From Dryocola boscaweniae (GTDB lineage Bacteria > Pseudomonadota > Gammaproteobacteria > Enterobacterales > Enterobacteriaceae), in the NCBI RefSeq assembly GCF_025215095.1, contig NZ_JALHAP010000068.1:46232-110231 (forward strand): a stretch of DNA of 64,000 bases, given 5' to 3'. How positions within the stretch are numbered: position 1 is the first letter of the stretch; the number at the start of each line of letters is the position of its first letter. A program made the position numbers and the translations under genes. The notes under the pieces are model-generated. The model did no database searches, was not told the origin of the DNA, and was given only the letters and a program-made list of their open reading frames with translations. Of the stretch, positions 1 to 9,592 are shown piece by piece.

Positions 1-247
1 TCATCTCGTTCAAACGCGGCTCAGCGATCGCAGGGATATCGCGCTGTTGAAGAATCAGCCTGGTCGTATGTTGCGCCCGACCAAGTTCGCTACAAAGCAC
101 TTTATCGAAAGCGACGCCTCGCAGCATTTGCCCAACGGCCAGCGCCTGGTTTACGCCCAGCTCCGTGAGTGCCGTTTCCGAAATACCGCTATACACGCCA
201 TCGAGGTTTGCTCTGGTTTGTCCGTGGCGCACTAACCATAATTTCAT
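1..247 (-). CDS. cobC: Alpha-ribazole phosphatase, N-terminal part (cut by window edge)
   Basis: The first 82 codons on the minus strand read MKLWLVRHGQTRANLDGVYS and onward, the start of a histidine phosphatase. The catalytic RHG triplet sits at residues 7-9. In the family, CobC removes the phosphate of alpha-ribazole-5'-phosphate in the late assembly of the cobalamin nucleotide loop, in the cytoplasm. The ATG at 247 is preceded by a GGAGAAG ribosome site. The gene runs off the left edge, so the C-terminal half is unseen. Its place just downstream of nadD on the same strand matches E. coli. A phosphoglycerate-mutase-like paralogue would look similar this early in the protein, but context favours CobC. 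Confidence 0.88.
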   Translation of the reverse strand, partial: MKLWLVRHGQTRANLDGVYSGISETALTELGVNQALAVGQMLRGVAFDKVLCSELGRAQHTTRLILQQRDIPAIAEPRLNEM

Positions 248-297
248 CTCTTCTCCACACGCTGGCTAATTACATATTTATACGCTGCGCAAGGCGC

Positions 298-951
298 TTA
301 ACGATAGAGATTATGACGATGAATAAATTGCAGAACAGGGGCAGGAACGAATTCGTCGCACGGCAGGTTTTGCTCCAGCCGTTGGCGAATGGCGGTAGCG
401 GAAATGTCATACAGCGGCGTTTGCGCCAGATAAATCTTCCCGGCGGGTGCGGCGTGCAACTCTTCTACTGAAGTTGTGCTGTGGTTGTCTAACCAGCGCT
501 GTTGCCCGGCGGTATCCATCGAAACCGTATAACCTGGACGCTGGCAAACCAGCAAATGGCACAGGTCGAGCAGGCATTCCCAGCGATGCCAGCGCTGCAG
601 GCTCAGCAGTGAATCCTGGCCAATAATAAAAGCCAGTGGCTGCTGCGAGCCTTGTTCACGGCGCACCTGCTCCAGCGTTTCAACGGTATACGACGGTGTG
701 GAACGCTCCAGCTCGCGTGTGTCCAGCCTGAAAAGCGGGTTATCGGCGATCGCGAGTTCCACCATAGCCTTGCGCTGCTGGCTGTTAGCCTCAGGCTGGG
801 GGCGATGCGGCGGAACGTTGTTTGGCATGATGGTAATCTGATGGAGCGCCACCTTTTTTGCCAGCGCTTCTACTGGCTTCAGGTGCCCGTAATGAATAGG
901 GTCAAATGTTCCGCCATAGATTGCACAGAGCGGAAGGGGTGAGCTAACCAT
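298..951 (-). CDS. nadD: Nicotinate-mononucleotide adenylyltransferase
   Basis: NadD joins nicotinate mononucleotide and ATP to give deamido-NAD, the central step of NAD synthesis. The 217-residue product has the nucleotidyltransferase signature [11 protein letters not shown] at residues 13-23, the stretch [14 protein letters not shown], and the second motif ISATAIR near residue 188. The start at 951 is chosen because homology begins just after it; an upstream in-frame ATG at 1029 would lie deep inside holA. It overlaps the end of holA by 8 bases, so the two are probably translated in sequence from one transcript. It is slightly longer at the N-terminus than the E. coli protein (213 residues). 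Confidence 0.95.
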   Translation of the reverse strand: MVSSPLPLCAIYGGTFDPIHYGHLKPVEALAKKVALHQITIMPNNVPPHRPQPEANSQQRKAMVELAIADNPLFRLDTRELERSTPSYTVETLEQVRREQGSQQPLAFIIGQDSLLSLQRWHRWECLLDLCHLLVCQRPGYTVSMDTAGQQRWLDNHSTTSVEELHAAPAGKIYLAQTPLYDISATAIRQRLEQNLPCDEFVPAPVLQFIHRHNLYR

Positions 952-1975
952 CAATAAAGATTTCCGGCAGGGCCTTGTGACAGAGCAGTAAAGAAAGGCC
1001 TTCCAGCTCAGCCCAGACTGACTGCCCATAATCCTGCTTTAGCGTCAGTTCAATCTGGCTCAGCAGGCGTACGGCCTGATAAAGCTGCTCTGCAGACAGG
1101 CGGTTCAGGGCTTCGGTAATTAACGCCCGACGATTTTGCCAGACTCGTTGCTGGTCGAATAGCGTGCGCAAAGGCGTGCGCGCGGACTGGCGTTTGAGGT
1201 TCACTAGCTGTATCAATTCTCGCTGAATGGTACGCAGCAGAATAACCGGCTCGCTTGCTTCAAGCCTAAGCTGCTGCAAAATATGCAGGGCTCGCTTATT
1301 TTTTCCGGCAAGAATGGCATCAACCCAGTGAAACGGCGTGAAATGTGCCGCATCGCTTACCGCTTGCTCAACGCGTGGCAGCGTTAATTTCCCGTCCGGC
1401 CAGATAAGCGACAGCCGCTCCAGCGCCTGGGAGAGGGCAAGCAGATTGCCTTCGTAGCAGTAACAAAGTAGCTGGTTTGCCGCATCGTCCAGTGCGAGAT
1501 TCATCTGTTTTGCCCGCAGCGAGACCCAGCGCGGAAGCTGCGCTTGTTCTGGTGTCTGGCAGGTCACCATCACGCTGCATTCCGCAAGCCGGGCATACCA
1601 GGCGGCATTTTCTTGCGCTTTGGTGAGTTTATTTCCGCGAACCAGCAGCAGTATATCGTCGTGCAGCAAGCCGGTAAGCGTTTCCAGGTTGCTGTTAATA
1701 GCCGCGTTCGGGCCGTTATCAGGAAGCTGAAGAAGAAGGGTCTGGCGGCTGGCGAAAAGGCTCAGCGCCTGACAAATTGAGAACAGGTCCTGCCAGTCTG
1801 TACTGGCATCAATCTGTACCGTGTGATGTTCTTCAAAGCCGTGAGCTGCGGCGGTCTGGCGCACCGCATCCTGACTTTCCTGCAACAATAAAGGATCGTT
1901 GCCAAGCAGCAAATACGCCGCGCGCAGCCCTTCATTAAGCTGCGCGCGGAGTTGTTCAGGATACAGCCGAATCAT
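944..1975 (-). CDS. holA: DNA polymerase III subunit delta
   Basis: HolA is the wrench subunit of the clamp loader that opens the beta sliding clamp during DNA replication. The 343 residues equal the E. coli length and begin [20 protein letters not shown], with the conserved [14 protein letters not shown] clamp-binding region close to the N-terminus. Similarity to the E. coli protein continues to the last residues (FIDG). Its ATG overlaps the lptE stop by 4 bases and its end overlaps nadD by 8, giving a tight lptE-holA-nadD series. Nothing unusual is seen. Confidence 0.96.
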   Translation of the reverse strand: MIRLYPEQLRAQLNEGLRAAYLLLGNDPLLLQESQDAVRQTAAAHGFEEHHTVQIDASTDWQDLFSICQALSLFASRQTLLLQLPDNGPNAAINSNLETLTGLLHDDILLLVRGNKLTKAQENAAWYARLAECSVMVTCQTPEQAQLPRWVSLRAKQMNLALDDAANQLLCYCYEGNLLALSQALERLSLIWPDGKLTLPRVEQAVSDAAHFTPFHWVDAILAGKNKRALHILQQLRLEASEPVILLRTIQRELIQLVNLKRQSARTPLRTLFDQQRVWQNRRALITEALNRLSAEQLYQAVRLLSQIELTLKQDYGQSVWAELEGLSLLLCHKALPEIFIDG

Positions 1976-2592
1976 TGGCTACCGGAAGTTGTCGGAAGCG
2001 TAGTGGAAACGCGTCCTGAGGTCGTTTCGGTGCTGGCCGGAGCGCTGCCGGTTGCGTTTTCCTGAGCTTCTTTTGTTTCCGCAACGTCTGCTGCGTGAAC
2101 AGAAAGCAGCTTACGAATCAGTTGTTGCGCCGCGCTTGCGTACATCTCTTTGACAAGCAGATCCTGCTCGGCATCTTTCGCCAGCGCAGTCAGCGGGTTA
2201 TCAAAGAATGATTTATACACTTTTGCGCTGATCGGATAGATGTCATGGCCTGGAATTAAAACCTGAGCCCTGACTGTCATCACCATCTGGTATTCCGCCG
2301 TACGACCATCCTGGAAGATAGACGCGGTGTCTTTACCTACGGAACTCCCCAGCACGCGAAGCGAAGGAATATCTTTGCGAACGCCGGTTTTCGTATCCTC
2401 AACGATGGTTACGCCGTTCAGTCGTAGCTGAGAGCGGATTTCACGCGTTAACGGCCCGTTAGGGTCGCTGGAGTTAAGAATCAACGTTTTTAGCTGATCG
2501 GGTACCTGCGTGCTGCCACGCAGGTGAAATCCACATCCGGCGGTGACCAGCACCGCCAAAGTAACTAACAAGGTGACAAAGGGATGTCGCAC
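1972..2592 (-). CDS. lptE: LPS-assembly lipoprotein LptE
   Basis: LptE is the lipoprotein plug of the LptD barrel, which inserts lipopolysaccharide into the outer membrane. The 206-residue product has a signal peptide ending in the lipobox VTAGC with the acylated cysteine at residue 20, then GFHLRG typical of LptE. The core ([43 protein letters not shown]) matches the family. The C-terminal tail is longer and Ser/Thr/Ala-rich compared with E. coli (193 residues) and is probably disordered. It lies 14 bases after leuS and overlaps holA by 4. Confidence 0.95.
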   Translation of the reverse strand: MRHPFVTLLVTLAVLVTAGCGFHLRGSTQVPDQLKTLILNSSDPNGPLTREIRSQLRLNGVTIVEDTKTGVRKDIPSLRVLGSSVGKDTASIFQDGRTAEYQMVMTVRAQVLIPGHDIYPISAKVYKSFFDNPLTALAKDAEQDLLVKEMYASAAQQLIRKLLSVHAADVAETKEAQENATGSAPASTETTSGRVSTTLPTTSGSQ

Positions 2593-2606
2593 GGTTCCTC
2601 CTGCGC

Positions 2607-5189
2607 TTAGCCCACAACCAGGTTCAGCAGTTTACCCGGTACGTAAATCACTTTACGCACGGTTACGCCTTCGAGATATTTCGCTACCAGGTGCTCCTGG
2701 CCCGCACGCTCACGGACCTGTGCCTCTGTAGCATCAGCCGGAACGGTGATTTTGCCACGCACTTTGCCGTTAACTTGCACGACAACCAGCAAAGAGTCTT
2801 CCACCATCGCTTTTTCGTCAGCCTGCGGCCACGGCGCGTTATCGATATCGCCTTCACCGCCCAGCGACTGCCACATATTGAAGCAGATGTGCGGCGTGAA
2901 CGGATAAAGCATGCGTACAATGGCCAGCAGCGCCTCGTTCATTAACGCACGATCCTGCGTGTCTTCCTGTGGCGCTTTCGCCAGTTTGTTCATCAGTTCC
3001 ATAATCGCGGCGATCGCGGTATTGAAGGTCTGACGACGACCAATATCATCGGTCACTTTTGCGATAGTTTTGTGAACATCGCGACGCAGGGCTTTTTGAT
3101 CTTCGCTTAATGCTGCGACATCCAGCGCAGGAGCGGCACCGCGACTGGTGTGCTCGTAAGCCAGTCTCCAGACGCGTTTCAGGAAGCGGTTAGCCCCCTC
3201 AACGCCGGATTCCTGCCACTCAAGCGTCATGTCTGCCGGCGACGCGAACATCATAAACAGACGAACGGTATCTGCGCCGTAGCGCTCAACCATCACCTGC
3301 GGGTCGATGCCGTTGTTTTTCGACTTCGACATTTTGCTCATGCCAGCATAGACCAGTTCGTGGCCCTGCGCGTCAGAGGCTTTGATAATGCGGCCTTTCT
3401 CGTCACGCTCAACGATAGCATCCGTCGGGGAGACCCAGTTACGTTCACCGTTCACGCCGGTGTAGTAAAAGGCATCTGCCAGCACCATGCCCTGACACAG
3501 CAACTGTTTAGCCGGTTCGTTAGACGTCACCATGCCCGCGTCACGCATCAGTTTGTGGAAGAAGCGGAAGTAGAGCAGGTGCATGATGGCGTGTTCAATG
3601 CCGCCAATATAGATATCCACCGGCAGCCAGTAGTTAGCCGCTTTAGAATCGAGCATCCCTTTGTCGTACTGCGGGCAGGTATAACGCGCGTAGTACCAGG
3701 AGGACTCCATAAAGGTGTCGAAGGTGTCGGTTTCACGCAGCGCAGGTTTGCCGTCAACGGTAGTTTTCGCCCACTCAGGATCGGCTTTGATTGGGCTGGT
3801 GATACCGTCCATCACCACGTCTTCCGGCAGGATAACCGGCAGTTGATCTTCCGGCGTCGGCATCACGGTGCCGTCTTCCAGCGTGACCATTGGAATTGGC
3901 GCGCCCCAGTAACGCTGACGGGAAACACCCCAGTCGCGCAGTCGATAATTTACTTTACGCTCGCCCACGCCTTTAGCTGTCAGTTTATCTGCAATCGCAT
4001 TAAACGCGTTCTGGAAGTCCAGACCGTCAAATTCGCCTGAGTTGAACAGCGTGCCTTTCTCGGTCATTGCTTGCGCGGACAGATCGGGCTCGCTGCCGTC
4101 CGCGTTCAGAATAACTGGTTTGATTTGCAGACTATATTTGGTCGCAAATTCCCAGTCGCGCTGGTCGTGACCCGGAACCGCCATCACCGCGCCAGTGCCG
4201 TATTCCATCAGAACGAAGTTAGCCACCCAGACAGGTACAGCTTCGCCGGTCAGCGGATGAATAGCGTTGATGCCCGTCGCGACGCCTTTTTTCTCCATGG
4301 TTGCCATTTCAGCTTCAGCAACTTTGGTGTTACGGCACTCTTCGATGAATTCAGCCAGAGCTGGATTGTTAGCCGCAGCCTGCTGAGCCAGCGGATGACC
4401 CGCCGCAACCGCCAGATAGGTTACACCCATAAAGGTGTCCGGGCGGGTGGTATAAACCGTCAGTTTTTCCGCGCTGTTTTCCACGTCGAAAGTGATTTCC
4501 ACACCTTCAGAGCGGCCAATCCAGTTACGCTGCATGGTTTTGACCTGATCGGGCCAGTGGTCCAGCGTATCCAGATCGTTAAGCAGTTCGTCTGCATAGG
4601 CGGTGATTTTGATAAACCACTGTGGGATCTCTTTACGCTCAACTTTGGTATCGCAGCGCCAGCAGCAACCGTCGATAACCTGTTCGTTCGCAAGAACGGT
4701 CTGGTCATTCGGGCACCAGTTAACGGCGGAGGTTTTCTTATAAACCAGCCCTTTGTTGTACAACTGGGTGAAGAACTGCTGTTCCCAACGGTAATATTCC
4801 GGGGTACAGGTTGCCAGCTCGCGACTCCAGTCATAGCCAAAGCCCAGCGTTTTGAGCTGGTTCTTCATGTAATTGATGTTGTCGTAAGTCCACGGCGCAG
4901 GCGCGGTGTTGTTTTTGACCGCGGCACCTTCTGCAGGCAGACCGAACGCATCCCAGCCGATTGGCTGCAGGACGTTTTTACCCAGCATGCGCTGGTAGCG
5001 TGCGATAACGTCGCCGATGGTGTAGTTGCGGACGTGGCCCATATGTAGTCGGCCAGAAGGATAGGGGAGCATTGACAGGCAGTAGTACTTCTCTTTGCCT
5101 TCATCTTCGGTAACTTCAAAAGTACGCTTCTCTTGCCAGTGAAGCTGTACGTTGGATTCTATCTCTTCCGGGCGGTATTGCTCTTGCAT
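2607..5189 (-). CDS. leuS: Leucyl-tRNA synthetase
   Basis: This cytoplasmic enzyme charges tRNA-Leu. The 860 residues equal E. coli LeuRS. The class I HIGH motif appears as HMGH at residues 49-52 within [19 protein letters not shown], and KMSKS appears in [16 protein letters not shown] near residue 619. The CP1 editing insertion is present (the threonine-rich TTRPDTFMG segment and [14 protein letters not shown]). It begins the leuS-lptE-holA-nadD run; about 250 bases separate it from the divergent ybeL. Short ORFs on the opposite strand across it have no family features. Confidence 0.98.
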   Translation of the reverse strand: MQEQYRPEEIESNVQLHWQEKRTFEVTEDEGKEKYYCLSMLPYPSGRLHMGHVRNYTIGDVIARYQRMLGKNVLQPIGWDAFGLPAEGAAVKNNTAPAPWTYDNINYMKNQLKTLGFGYDWSRELATCTPEYYRWEQQFFTQLYNKGLVYKKTSAVNWCPNDQTVLANEQVIDGCCWRCDTKVERKEIPQWFIKITAYADELLNDLDTLDHWPDQVKTMQRNWIGRSEGVEITFDVENSAEKLTVYTTRPDTFMGVTYLAVAAGHPLAQQAAANNPALAEFIEECRNTKVAEAEMATMEKKGVATGINAIHPLTGEAVPVWVANFVLMEYGTGAVMAVPGHDQRDWEFATKYSLQIKPVILNADGSEPDLSAQAMTEKGTLFNSGEFDGLDFQNAFNAIADKLTAKGVGERKVNYRLRDWGVSRQRYWGAPIPMVTLEDGTVMPTPEDQLPVILPEDVVMDGITSPIKADPEWAKTTVDGKPALRETDTFDTFMESSWYYARYTCPQYDKGMLDSKAANYWLPVDIYIGGIEHAIMHLLYFRFFHKLMRDAGMVTSNEPAKQLLCQGMVLADAFYYTGVNGERNWVSPTDAIVERDEKGRIIKASDAQGHELVYAGMSKMSKSKNNGIDPQVMVERYGADTVRLFMMFASPADMTLEWQESGVEGANRFLKRVWRLAYEHTSRGAAPALDVAALSEDQKALRRDVHKTIAKVTDDIGRRQTFNTAIAAIMELMNKLAKAPQEDTQDRALMNEALLAIVRMLYPFTPHICFNMWQSLGGEGDIDNAPWPQADEKAMVEDSLLVVVQVNGKVRGKITVPADATEAQVRERAGQEHLVAKYLEGVTVRKVIYVPGKLLNLVVG

Positions 5190-5442
5190 GGCAGCCAGTG
5201 GTCCTGTAATGAAAGACAGCTACAAGTTGTAGCCTGTAACGTATTAGGTTTCAGATCCGCATAGCATAGCTGATAAGACAGCGGCAAAACAGCCTTTCGA
5301 CACCCCTCGTGACCATTTCTCGTTTGCAGTTTTTTAACGGGCCTGTGGGCAATCTAACAAAGCGATGCCTGATTAAGGTCTACTATTAGAGCAGGTTACA
5401 TAGCCATGAATGCTGGAATCTCTTCAAGGAGGCAGACAGACG

Positions 5443-5925
5443 ATGAACAAGGTTGCTCAATTTTACCGTGAACTGGTGGCCTCGCTTACCGAACGGTTAC
5501 GCAATGGGGAGCGCGATATTGATGAACTGGTCGCCAGCGCGCGCAAACGCATGAACGAAACCGGGGATCTGACCCGTACTGAGGTTGATGAAGTCACGCG
5601 TGCGGTTCGTCGCGATTTAGAAGAGTTTGCCCGCAGCTACAACGAAAGCCAGGACGAATTCACCGACAGCGTTTTTATGCGCGTCATTAAAGAGAGCCTC
5701 TGGCAGGAGCTGGCGGATATTACGGATAAAACGCAGTTGGAGTGGCGGGAGGTCTTCCAGGATCTCAACCATCACGGCGTTTATCACAGCGGTGAAGTTG
5801 TCGGTTTAGGCAATCTGGTCTGTGAGAACTGTCATTTCCATCTGGCCGTTTATACGCCAGATGTCCTGCCGGTTTGCCCGAAATGCGGACACAATCAGTT
5901 TCACCGTCGGCCATTTGAGCCGTGA
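5443..5925 (+). CDS. ybeL: YbeL, zinc-ribbon DUF1451 protein of unknown function
   Basis: The 160-residue protein matches E. coli YbeL in length and sequence. The N-terminal two thirds is charged and probably helical (RNGERDIDELVASARKRM, then VTRAVRRDLEEFARSYNES). The C-terminus carries a zinc ribbon with CENC and CPKCG pairs. The start at 5443 follows a strong AAGGAGG site; an ATG 33 bases upstream gives an unsupported 11-residue extension. No biochemical function is established, so none is assigned. It is transcribed away from leuS and converges on gltL over a shared terminator. Confidence 0.93.
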   Translation: MNKVAQFYRELVASLTERLRNGERDIDELVASARKRMNETGDLTRTEVDEVTRAVRRDLEEFARSYNESQDEFTDSVFMRVIKESLWQELADITDKTQLEWREVFQDLNHHGVYHSGEVVGLGNLVCENCHFHLAVYTPDVLPVCPKCGHNQFHRRPFEP

Positions 5926-5930
5926 AATAA

Positions 5931-5956
5931 AAGAGCCTTCTGTTCAGAAGGCTCTT
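5931..5956. terminator. Bidirectional terminator between ybeL and gltL
   Basis: A perfect 12-base stem (aagagccttctg / cagaaggctctt) with a two-base loop lies between the converging ybeL and gltL genes. A-rich sequence lies to the left and a short T run to the right, so it can end transcripts from either side. Confidence 0.85.
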
Positions 5957-5973
5957 CATCGTTTTATGCAGGG

Positions 5974-6699
5974 TTAGTGCAGTATTTTCGCCAGGAAATC
6001 TTTGGCCCGCTCTGACTGCGGGTTGTTAAAGAAATCTTCTTTATTTGAATCTTCAACAATTTTTCCTTCGTCCATAAAGATCACGCGATTTGCCACTTTA
6101 CGGGCAAACCCCATCTCGTGAGTCACCACCATCATCGTCATTCCTTCCTGCGCCAGCTCGACCATAACGTCCAGCACTTCGTTGATCATTTCCGGATCGA
6201 GCGCTGAAGTGGGTTCATCGAACAGCATGGCTACCGGGTCCATGCATAGCGCGCGCGCGATAGCCACGCGCTGTTGTTGGCCGCCCGAGAGCTGAGCTGG
6301 ATATTTATCGGCATGGGCAGTCAGGCCGACGCGTTCAAGCAGCTTAAGGCCTTTTTTACGCGATTCTTCTTTATTGCGTTTAAGGACTTTTACCTGCGCA
6401 AGCGTCAGGTTCTCAATGATAGACAGATGTGGAAACAGCTCGAAGTGTTGAAACACCATGCCAACGTGCGAGCGCAACTCGGCAAGGTTGGTTTTTTTAC
6501 TGTTCACCTGGGTGCCGTTAACCACAATCTCGCCTTTTTGCACCGGTTCCAGGCCATTAACGGTTTTAATCAGCGTGGATTTGCCCGAACCAGAAGGTCC
6601 GCAAACTACAACCACTTCGCCTTTTTTAACTTCCGTTGAGCAGTCGGTTAGCACCTGAAAGTGGCCATACCATTTAGAAACGTTTTTCAGGGAAATCAT
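5974..6699 (-). CDS. gltL: Glutamate/aspartate ABC transporter ATP-binding subunit
   Basis: GltL powers high-affinity glutamate and aspartate uptake. The 241-residue ATPase shows Walker [10 protein letters not shown] at residues 34-42, a Q-loop in [12 protein letters not shown], the signature LSGGQQQR, Walker B AMLFDEP followed by TSALDPE, and the H-loop histidine in VVTHEMGFA. The start overlaps the gltK stop by one base. It ends the gltIJKL operon before the terminator shared with ybeL. Confidence 0.97.
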   Translation of the reverse strand: MISLKNVSKWYGHFQVLTDCSTEVKKGEVVVVCGPSGSGKSTLIKTVNGLEPVQKGEIVVNGTQVNSKKTNLAELRSHVGMVFQHFELFPHLSIIENLTLAQVKVLKRNKEESRKKGLKLLERVGLTAHADKYPAQLSGGQQQRVAIARALCMDPVAMLFDEPTSALDPEMINEVLDVMVELAQEGMTMMVVTHEMGFARKVANRVIFMDEGKIVEDSNKEDFFNNPQSERAKDFLAKILH

Positions 6700-7373
6700 T
6701 ACACTGTCCTTTTCTTCAAGTAGCTGACCAACAGCGAAGCGCTAAGGCTAATAACAAAATAGACCAGGCCGGCAAACAGGATCATTTCCACCTGGGTTCC
6801 GTCACGCTCGCCAATGGTTGAGGCGGTACGGAAGAAGTCGGCAAGGCTTAAAACATACACCAGCGAGGTATCCTGGAACAGCACGATACCCTGAGTTAAC
6901 AGCAAGGGCACCATGGCGCGGAACGCCTGCGGCAGGATGATTAATTTCATCGACTGCCAGTGGGTCATACCCAGCGCCAGCGCGGCGTTAGACTGCCCGC
7001 GGGACACGCTCTGAATACCGGCGCGAATAATCTCAGAATAATAAGCGGCTTCGAACATAGAGAACGCGACCATCGCGGAGATTAAGCGGATATCGGTCTG
7101 GGGAGAAAGCCCCAGAACTTTTTGCAGGAAGCCTGGCACTACCAGATAGAACCACAGCAGCACCATAACCAGCGGCACGGAGCGGAAAACGTTAACGTAG
7201 GCGCTGGCGAACCAGGATATCGGTTTAATCGGCGACAGGCGCATGACGGCAAGCAGCGTGCCCCATACGATGCCAAAAATAACGGCGGTTACGGTGATTT
7301 TCAGGGTGATAATCAGCCCCTGAATCAGGTAAGGCATAGCCGGAAGGATTGAGGTCCAGTCAAAATCGTACAT
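6699..7373 (-). CDS. gltK: Glutamate/aspartate ABC transporter permease GltK
   Basis: One of two inner-membrane permeases of the glutamate/aspartate importer. The 224 residues carry about five hydrophobic segments and the EAA loop ([23 protein letters not shown] region) that docks to GltL. It overlaps gltL and gltJ by one base each, so the three are translationally coupled. Length matches E. coli. Confidence 0.96.
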   Translation of the reverse strand: MYDFDWTSILPAMPYLIQGLIITLKITVTAVIFGIVWGTLLAVMRLSPIKPISWFASAYVNVFRSVPLVMVLLWFYLVVPGFLQKVLGLSPQTDIRLISAMVAFSMFEAAYYSEIIRAGIQSVSRGQSNAALALGMTHWQSMKLIILPQAFRAMVPLLLTQGIVLFQDTSLVYVLSLADFFRTASTIGERDGTQVEMILFAGLVYFVISLSASLLVSYLKKRTV

Positions 7374-8113
7374 TATTTGCCTCCCATATTGCCCGGCAGG
7401 CGTACTTTACGTTCTACCACGTACATCACCAGCATAATCACGGCGTTAATCAGCACGTAGGCCAGGGTAATTGCCGTAAATGATTCATAAGCGTGCGCCG
7501 AGTAATCCAGAAGTTTACCCGCCTGAGCGGCCATATCGACCAGGCCGATGGTGGATGCGATGGCCGAGTTTTTCACCAGGTTCATCATTTCAGAGGTCAT
7601 CGGCGGTACTATCACGCGATAAGCGTTTGGCAGCAGGACATAGCGGTATGCCTGCGGCAGCGTCAGACCCATTGCCAGCGCGGCATTTTTCTGCCCGCGA
7701 GGTAACGACTGGATTGCGGCACGGACCTGCTCACAGACGCGCGCGGCGGTGAACAACCCAAGACAAATCATCGACGACAGGAAGAACTGTACGTTCGGAT
7801 CCAGTTCTGATTTAAACCACATGCCGAGATTTTCCGGCAGCAATTCCGGCACCACTAAGTACCAGGTAAAGAACTGAACAATCAGCGGCACATTACGGAA
7901 CAGTTCAACGTAGAGCGTACCTGCACCTGAAAGCCAGCGGTTAGGAACGGTGCGAAGAATGCCAAAAAGGGAACCGACGAGAAATGCGATGATCCACGCG
8001 GTGACAGAAAGGGCGACGGTGACCTGGAAGCCATTCCAGATCCAGCCCAAATAGGTGGTGTTGCCGAACGGGGCGGGCTGTAGAAAGATTCCCCAGTTCC
8101 AGTCTATAGACAT
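7373..8113 (-). CDS. gltJ: Glutamate/aspartate ABC transporter permease GltJ
   Basis: The second permease of the importer, 246 residues as in E. coli, beginning [18 protein letters not shown]. The EAA loop is in [20 protein letters not shown] and the C-terminal region has further membrane segments. An in-frame ATG at 8218 would add 35 residues, but that stretch is the SroC small-RNA region, so 8113 is used. The SroC terminator lies a few bases before the gltJ start, so gltJKL should be read at a lower level than gltI. Confidence 0.96.
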   Translation of the reverse strand: MSIDWNWGIFLQPAPFGNTTYLGWIWNGFQVTVALSVTAWIIAFLVGSLFGILRTVPNRWLSGAGTLYVELFRNVPLIVQFFTWYLVVPELLPENLGMWFKSELDPNVQFFLSSMICLGLFTAARVCEQVRAAIQSLPRGQKNAALAMGLTLPQAYRYVLLPNAYRVIVPPMTSEMMNLVKNSAIASTIGLVDMAAQAGKLLDYSAHAYESFTAITLAYVLINAVIMLVMYVVERKVRLPGNMGGK

Positions 8114-8125
8114 AACGTACTCCGA

Positions 8126-8296
8126 GAAAAAAATGAGGGTAGCAGCGCTACCCTCGAAGATTGATGTGAAGCCTGTACCCTGTTCAGGTCTTTGCCTGGG
8201 TTTATCGGGTACTTTCACGCCGGATGGGGAACGACCATCCGACGCATAGTCTGTCCGGGCTTCAGTTCGTCAATCGGGAGGGCAGGTCACCCTGGC
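8126..8296 (-). ncRNA. sroC: SroC small RNA (gltI-gltJ spacer)
   Basis: In E. coli and Salmonella SroC is cut from the gltI-gltJ part of gltIJKL mRNA and acts as a sponge for the small RNA GcvB. This spacer keeps SroC-like elements: a hairpin around 8219-8244 (ccggatgg / ccatccg) and a strong intrinsic terminator at 8128-8155 with a 9-base stem (gagggtagc / gctaccctc), followed on the minus strand by seven T residues. The position is the same as in E. coli. The ends are approximate because processing sites cannot be read from sequence. Confidence 0.8.
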
Positions 8297-8309
8297 CCCT
8301 TAGTTCTAA

Positions 8310-9239
8310 TTAGTTTAGTGCTTTATCGTTAGGTTCTTTGAACAGCGCTTTCATGTCGTCAGACAGAGCGAAGTTCATGTTGATGTTTTTCGGTGGGATT
8401 GGGTTCATAAACCATTTATCAAACCACTTGGCCGCTTCACCTGAGGTTTGCGCTTTCGCAATGGTGTCATCCATCAGCTTTTTGAATTCCGGATCGTCTT
8501 TACGCAGCATACAACCGTAAGCTTCACGAGATTGCGGAGTGCCGACGATTTCCCAGTTGTCCTGTTTCTTCGCTTTAGCACGTTCGCCAGCCAGCAGAGC
8601 ATCGTCCATCATAAAGGCAACCGCGCGGCCGCTTTCCAGCGTACGGAAGGAGTCGCCGTGATCTTTAGCGCTGATGATACGCATATCCATTTTCTTCTCT
8701 TCGTTCAGCTTATGCAGCAGAACTTCGGACGTTGTGCCGGAAGTGACGACAACCGCTTTGCCTTTCAGGTCAGCGAAGTCCTTAATCGGGCCGCCTTTTT
8801 TCACCAGCAGACGAGTACCTACAACGAAAATGGTGTCTGAGAAAGCAGCTTGTTTCTGGCGTTCCAGGTTGTTGGTAGTAGAACCGCATTCAAAATCGAA
8901 GGTGCCGTTTTGCAGCAGCGGAATACGGTTTTGCGAGGTAATAGGAATAAGTTTTACCTGCAGATCCGGTTTGTTGAGCTGTTTTTTCACGGCTTCAACG
9001 ATGGCGTTGGAATAATCCTGGGAATAACCGACAACTTTCTGCTGATTATCGTAATAGGAGAACGGGACGGAAGATTCACGGTGGCCGACGACAATCACAC
9101 CGTTAGCTTTGATTTTATCCAGTGTGCCTTGCTGTGCGCCGCCCGCTGGCGCTGCGGCAGGTTTAGCGTCTTCGGCGTGCGCGATTCCGGCACTCATTCC
9201 CATAACCAACAAAGCTGCGGCAAGTTTTCTCAATTGCAT
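8310..9239 (-). CDS. gltI: Glutamate/aspartate periplasmic binding protein
   Basis: The periplasmic receptor that delivers glutamate and aspartate to GltJKL. The 309-residue product starts MQLRKLAAALLVMGMSAG and has a signal peptide probably cleaved after AHA near residue 22. The mature protein opens with an Ala/Pro/Gly-rich stretch a few residues longer than in E. coli (302 residues). The SBP3 body follows (NGVIVVGHRESSVPFSYYD, FECGSTTNN, SGTTSE). The ATG at 9239 follows AAGGAG; an upstream in-frame ATG at 9350 is rejected because it lacks homology. The leader carries a CA-rich GcvB-type target. Confidence 0.96.
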   Translation of the reverse strand: MQLRKLAAALLVMGMSAGIAHAEDAKPAAAPAGGAQQGTLDKIKANGVIVVGHRESSVPFSYYDNQQKVVGYSQDYSNAIVEAVKKQLNKPDLQVKLIPITSQNRIPLLQNGTFDFECGSTTNNLERQKQAAFSDTIFVVGTRLLVKKGGPIKDFADLKGKAVVVTSGTTSEVLLHKLNEEKKMDMRIISAKDHGDSFRTLESGRAVAFMMDDALLAGERAKAKKQDNWEIVGTPQSREAYGCMLRKDDPEFKKLMDDTIAKAQTSGEAAKWFDKWFMNPIPPKNINMNFALSDDMKALFKEPNDKALN

Positions 9240-9283
9240 TTCCAACTCCTTAATCTTAGTGCCGGAAACGGCACCGATACCCG

Positions 9284-9312
9284 ATGTGTGTGTTGTGTTT
9301 TGTAATTGTGTG
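9284..9312 (-). promoter_or_regulatory. CA-rich leader element of gltI (likely GcvB target)
   Basis: Read on the gltI mRNA strand this stretch is almost only C and A (acacaacacacacatc and neighbours), about 45-75 bases before the start codon. GcvB represses gltI in enterobacteria by pairing its GU-rich region with such C/A-rich sites, which also enhance translation. Direct pairing here is inferred from composition and position. Confidence 0.7.
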
Positions 9313-9554
9313 GCGATAAAAACGGGCGAATCTTCGCCTTTTGTTAACATTTAACCTAGCTGAATGTAAAGATATTGCTATGCAAATGTTTATTTTTGCG
9401 AAGCGTGCCGCACCGTTTAAAGGCAAAAATCTGCCATTGCACCAGAATGGTGCCTGTAATGTCATAAAATGGTGCAGCGTTAATTGGCGTTTTGTTATGA
9501 CTTCGCTGTTTCGCTTTTTTTCTGTAATAACAAAGCAATTGATGTGCCAGAAAT
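9313..9554. other. Spacer between gltI and lnt
   Basis: This AT-rich spacer should hold the gltI promoter (minus strand). I see no clear -35/-10 pair and no convincing gene. A short plus-strand ORF at 9341-9556 has no ribosome site, no homology I recognise and ends in the lnt terminator. In E. coli K-12 this interval holds an IS5 copy; none is here. Confidence 0.5.
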
Positions 9555-9583
9555 GAAAAAGGCCAGCAGAATTGCTGGCCTTT
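9555..9583 (-). terminator. Terminator of the miaB-ybeZYX-lnt series
   Basis: An 11-base stem (aaaggccagca / tgctggccttt) with a four-base loop directly follows lnt. On the minus strand it continues in T residues, as expected for an intrinsic terminator of lnt transcripts. Confidence 0.85.
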
Positions 9584-9592
9584 GAGAGGGGA

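Noticed and set aside
3150..5048. Two plus-strand open frames of 296 and 325 codons across leuS
   Set aside because: Antisense shadows of leuS with no ribosome sites or homology.
9341..9556. 71-codon plus-strand ORF in the gltI-lnt spacer
   Set aside because: No Shine-Dalgarno sequence, no recognisable homologue, and it ends within the lnt terminator, so it is probably chance.
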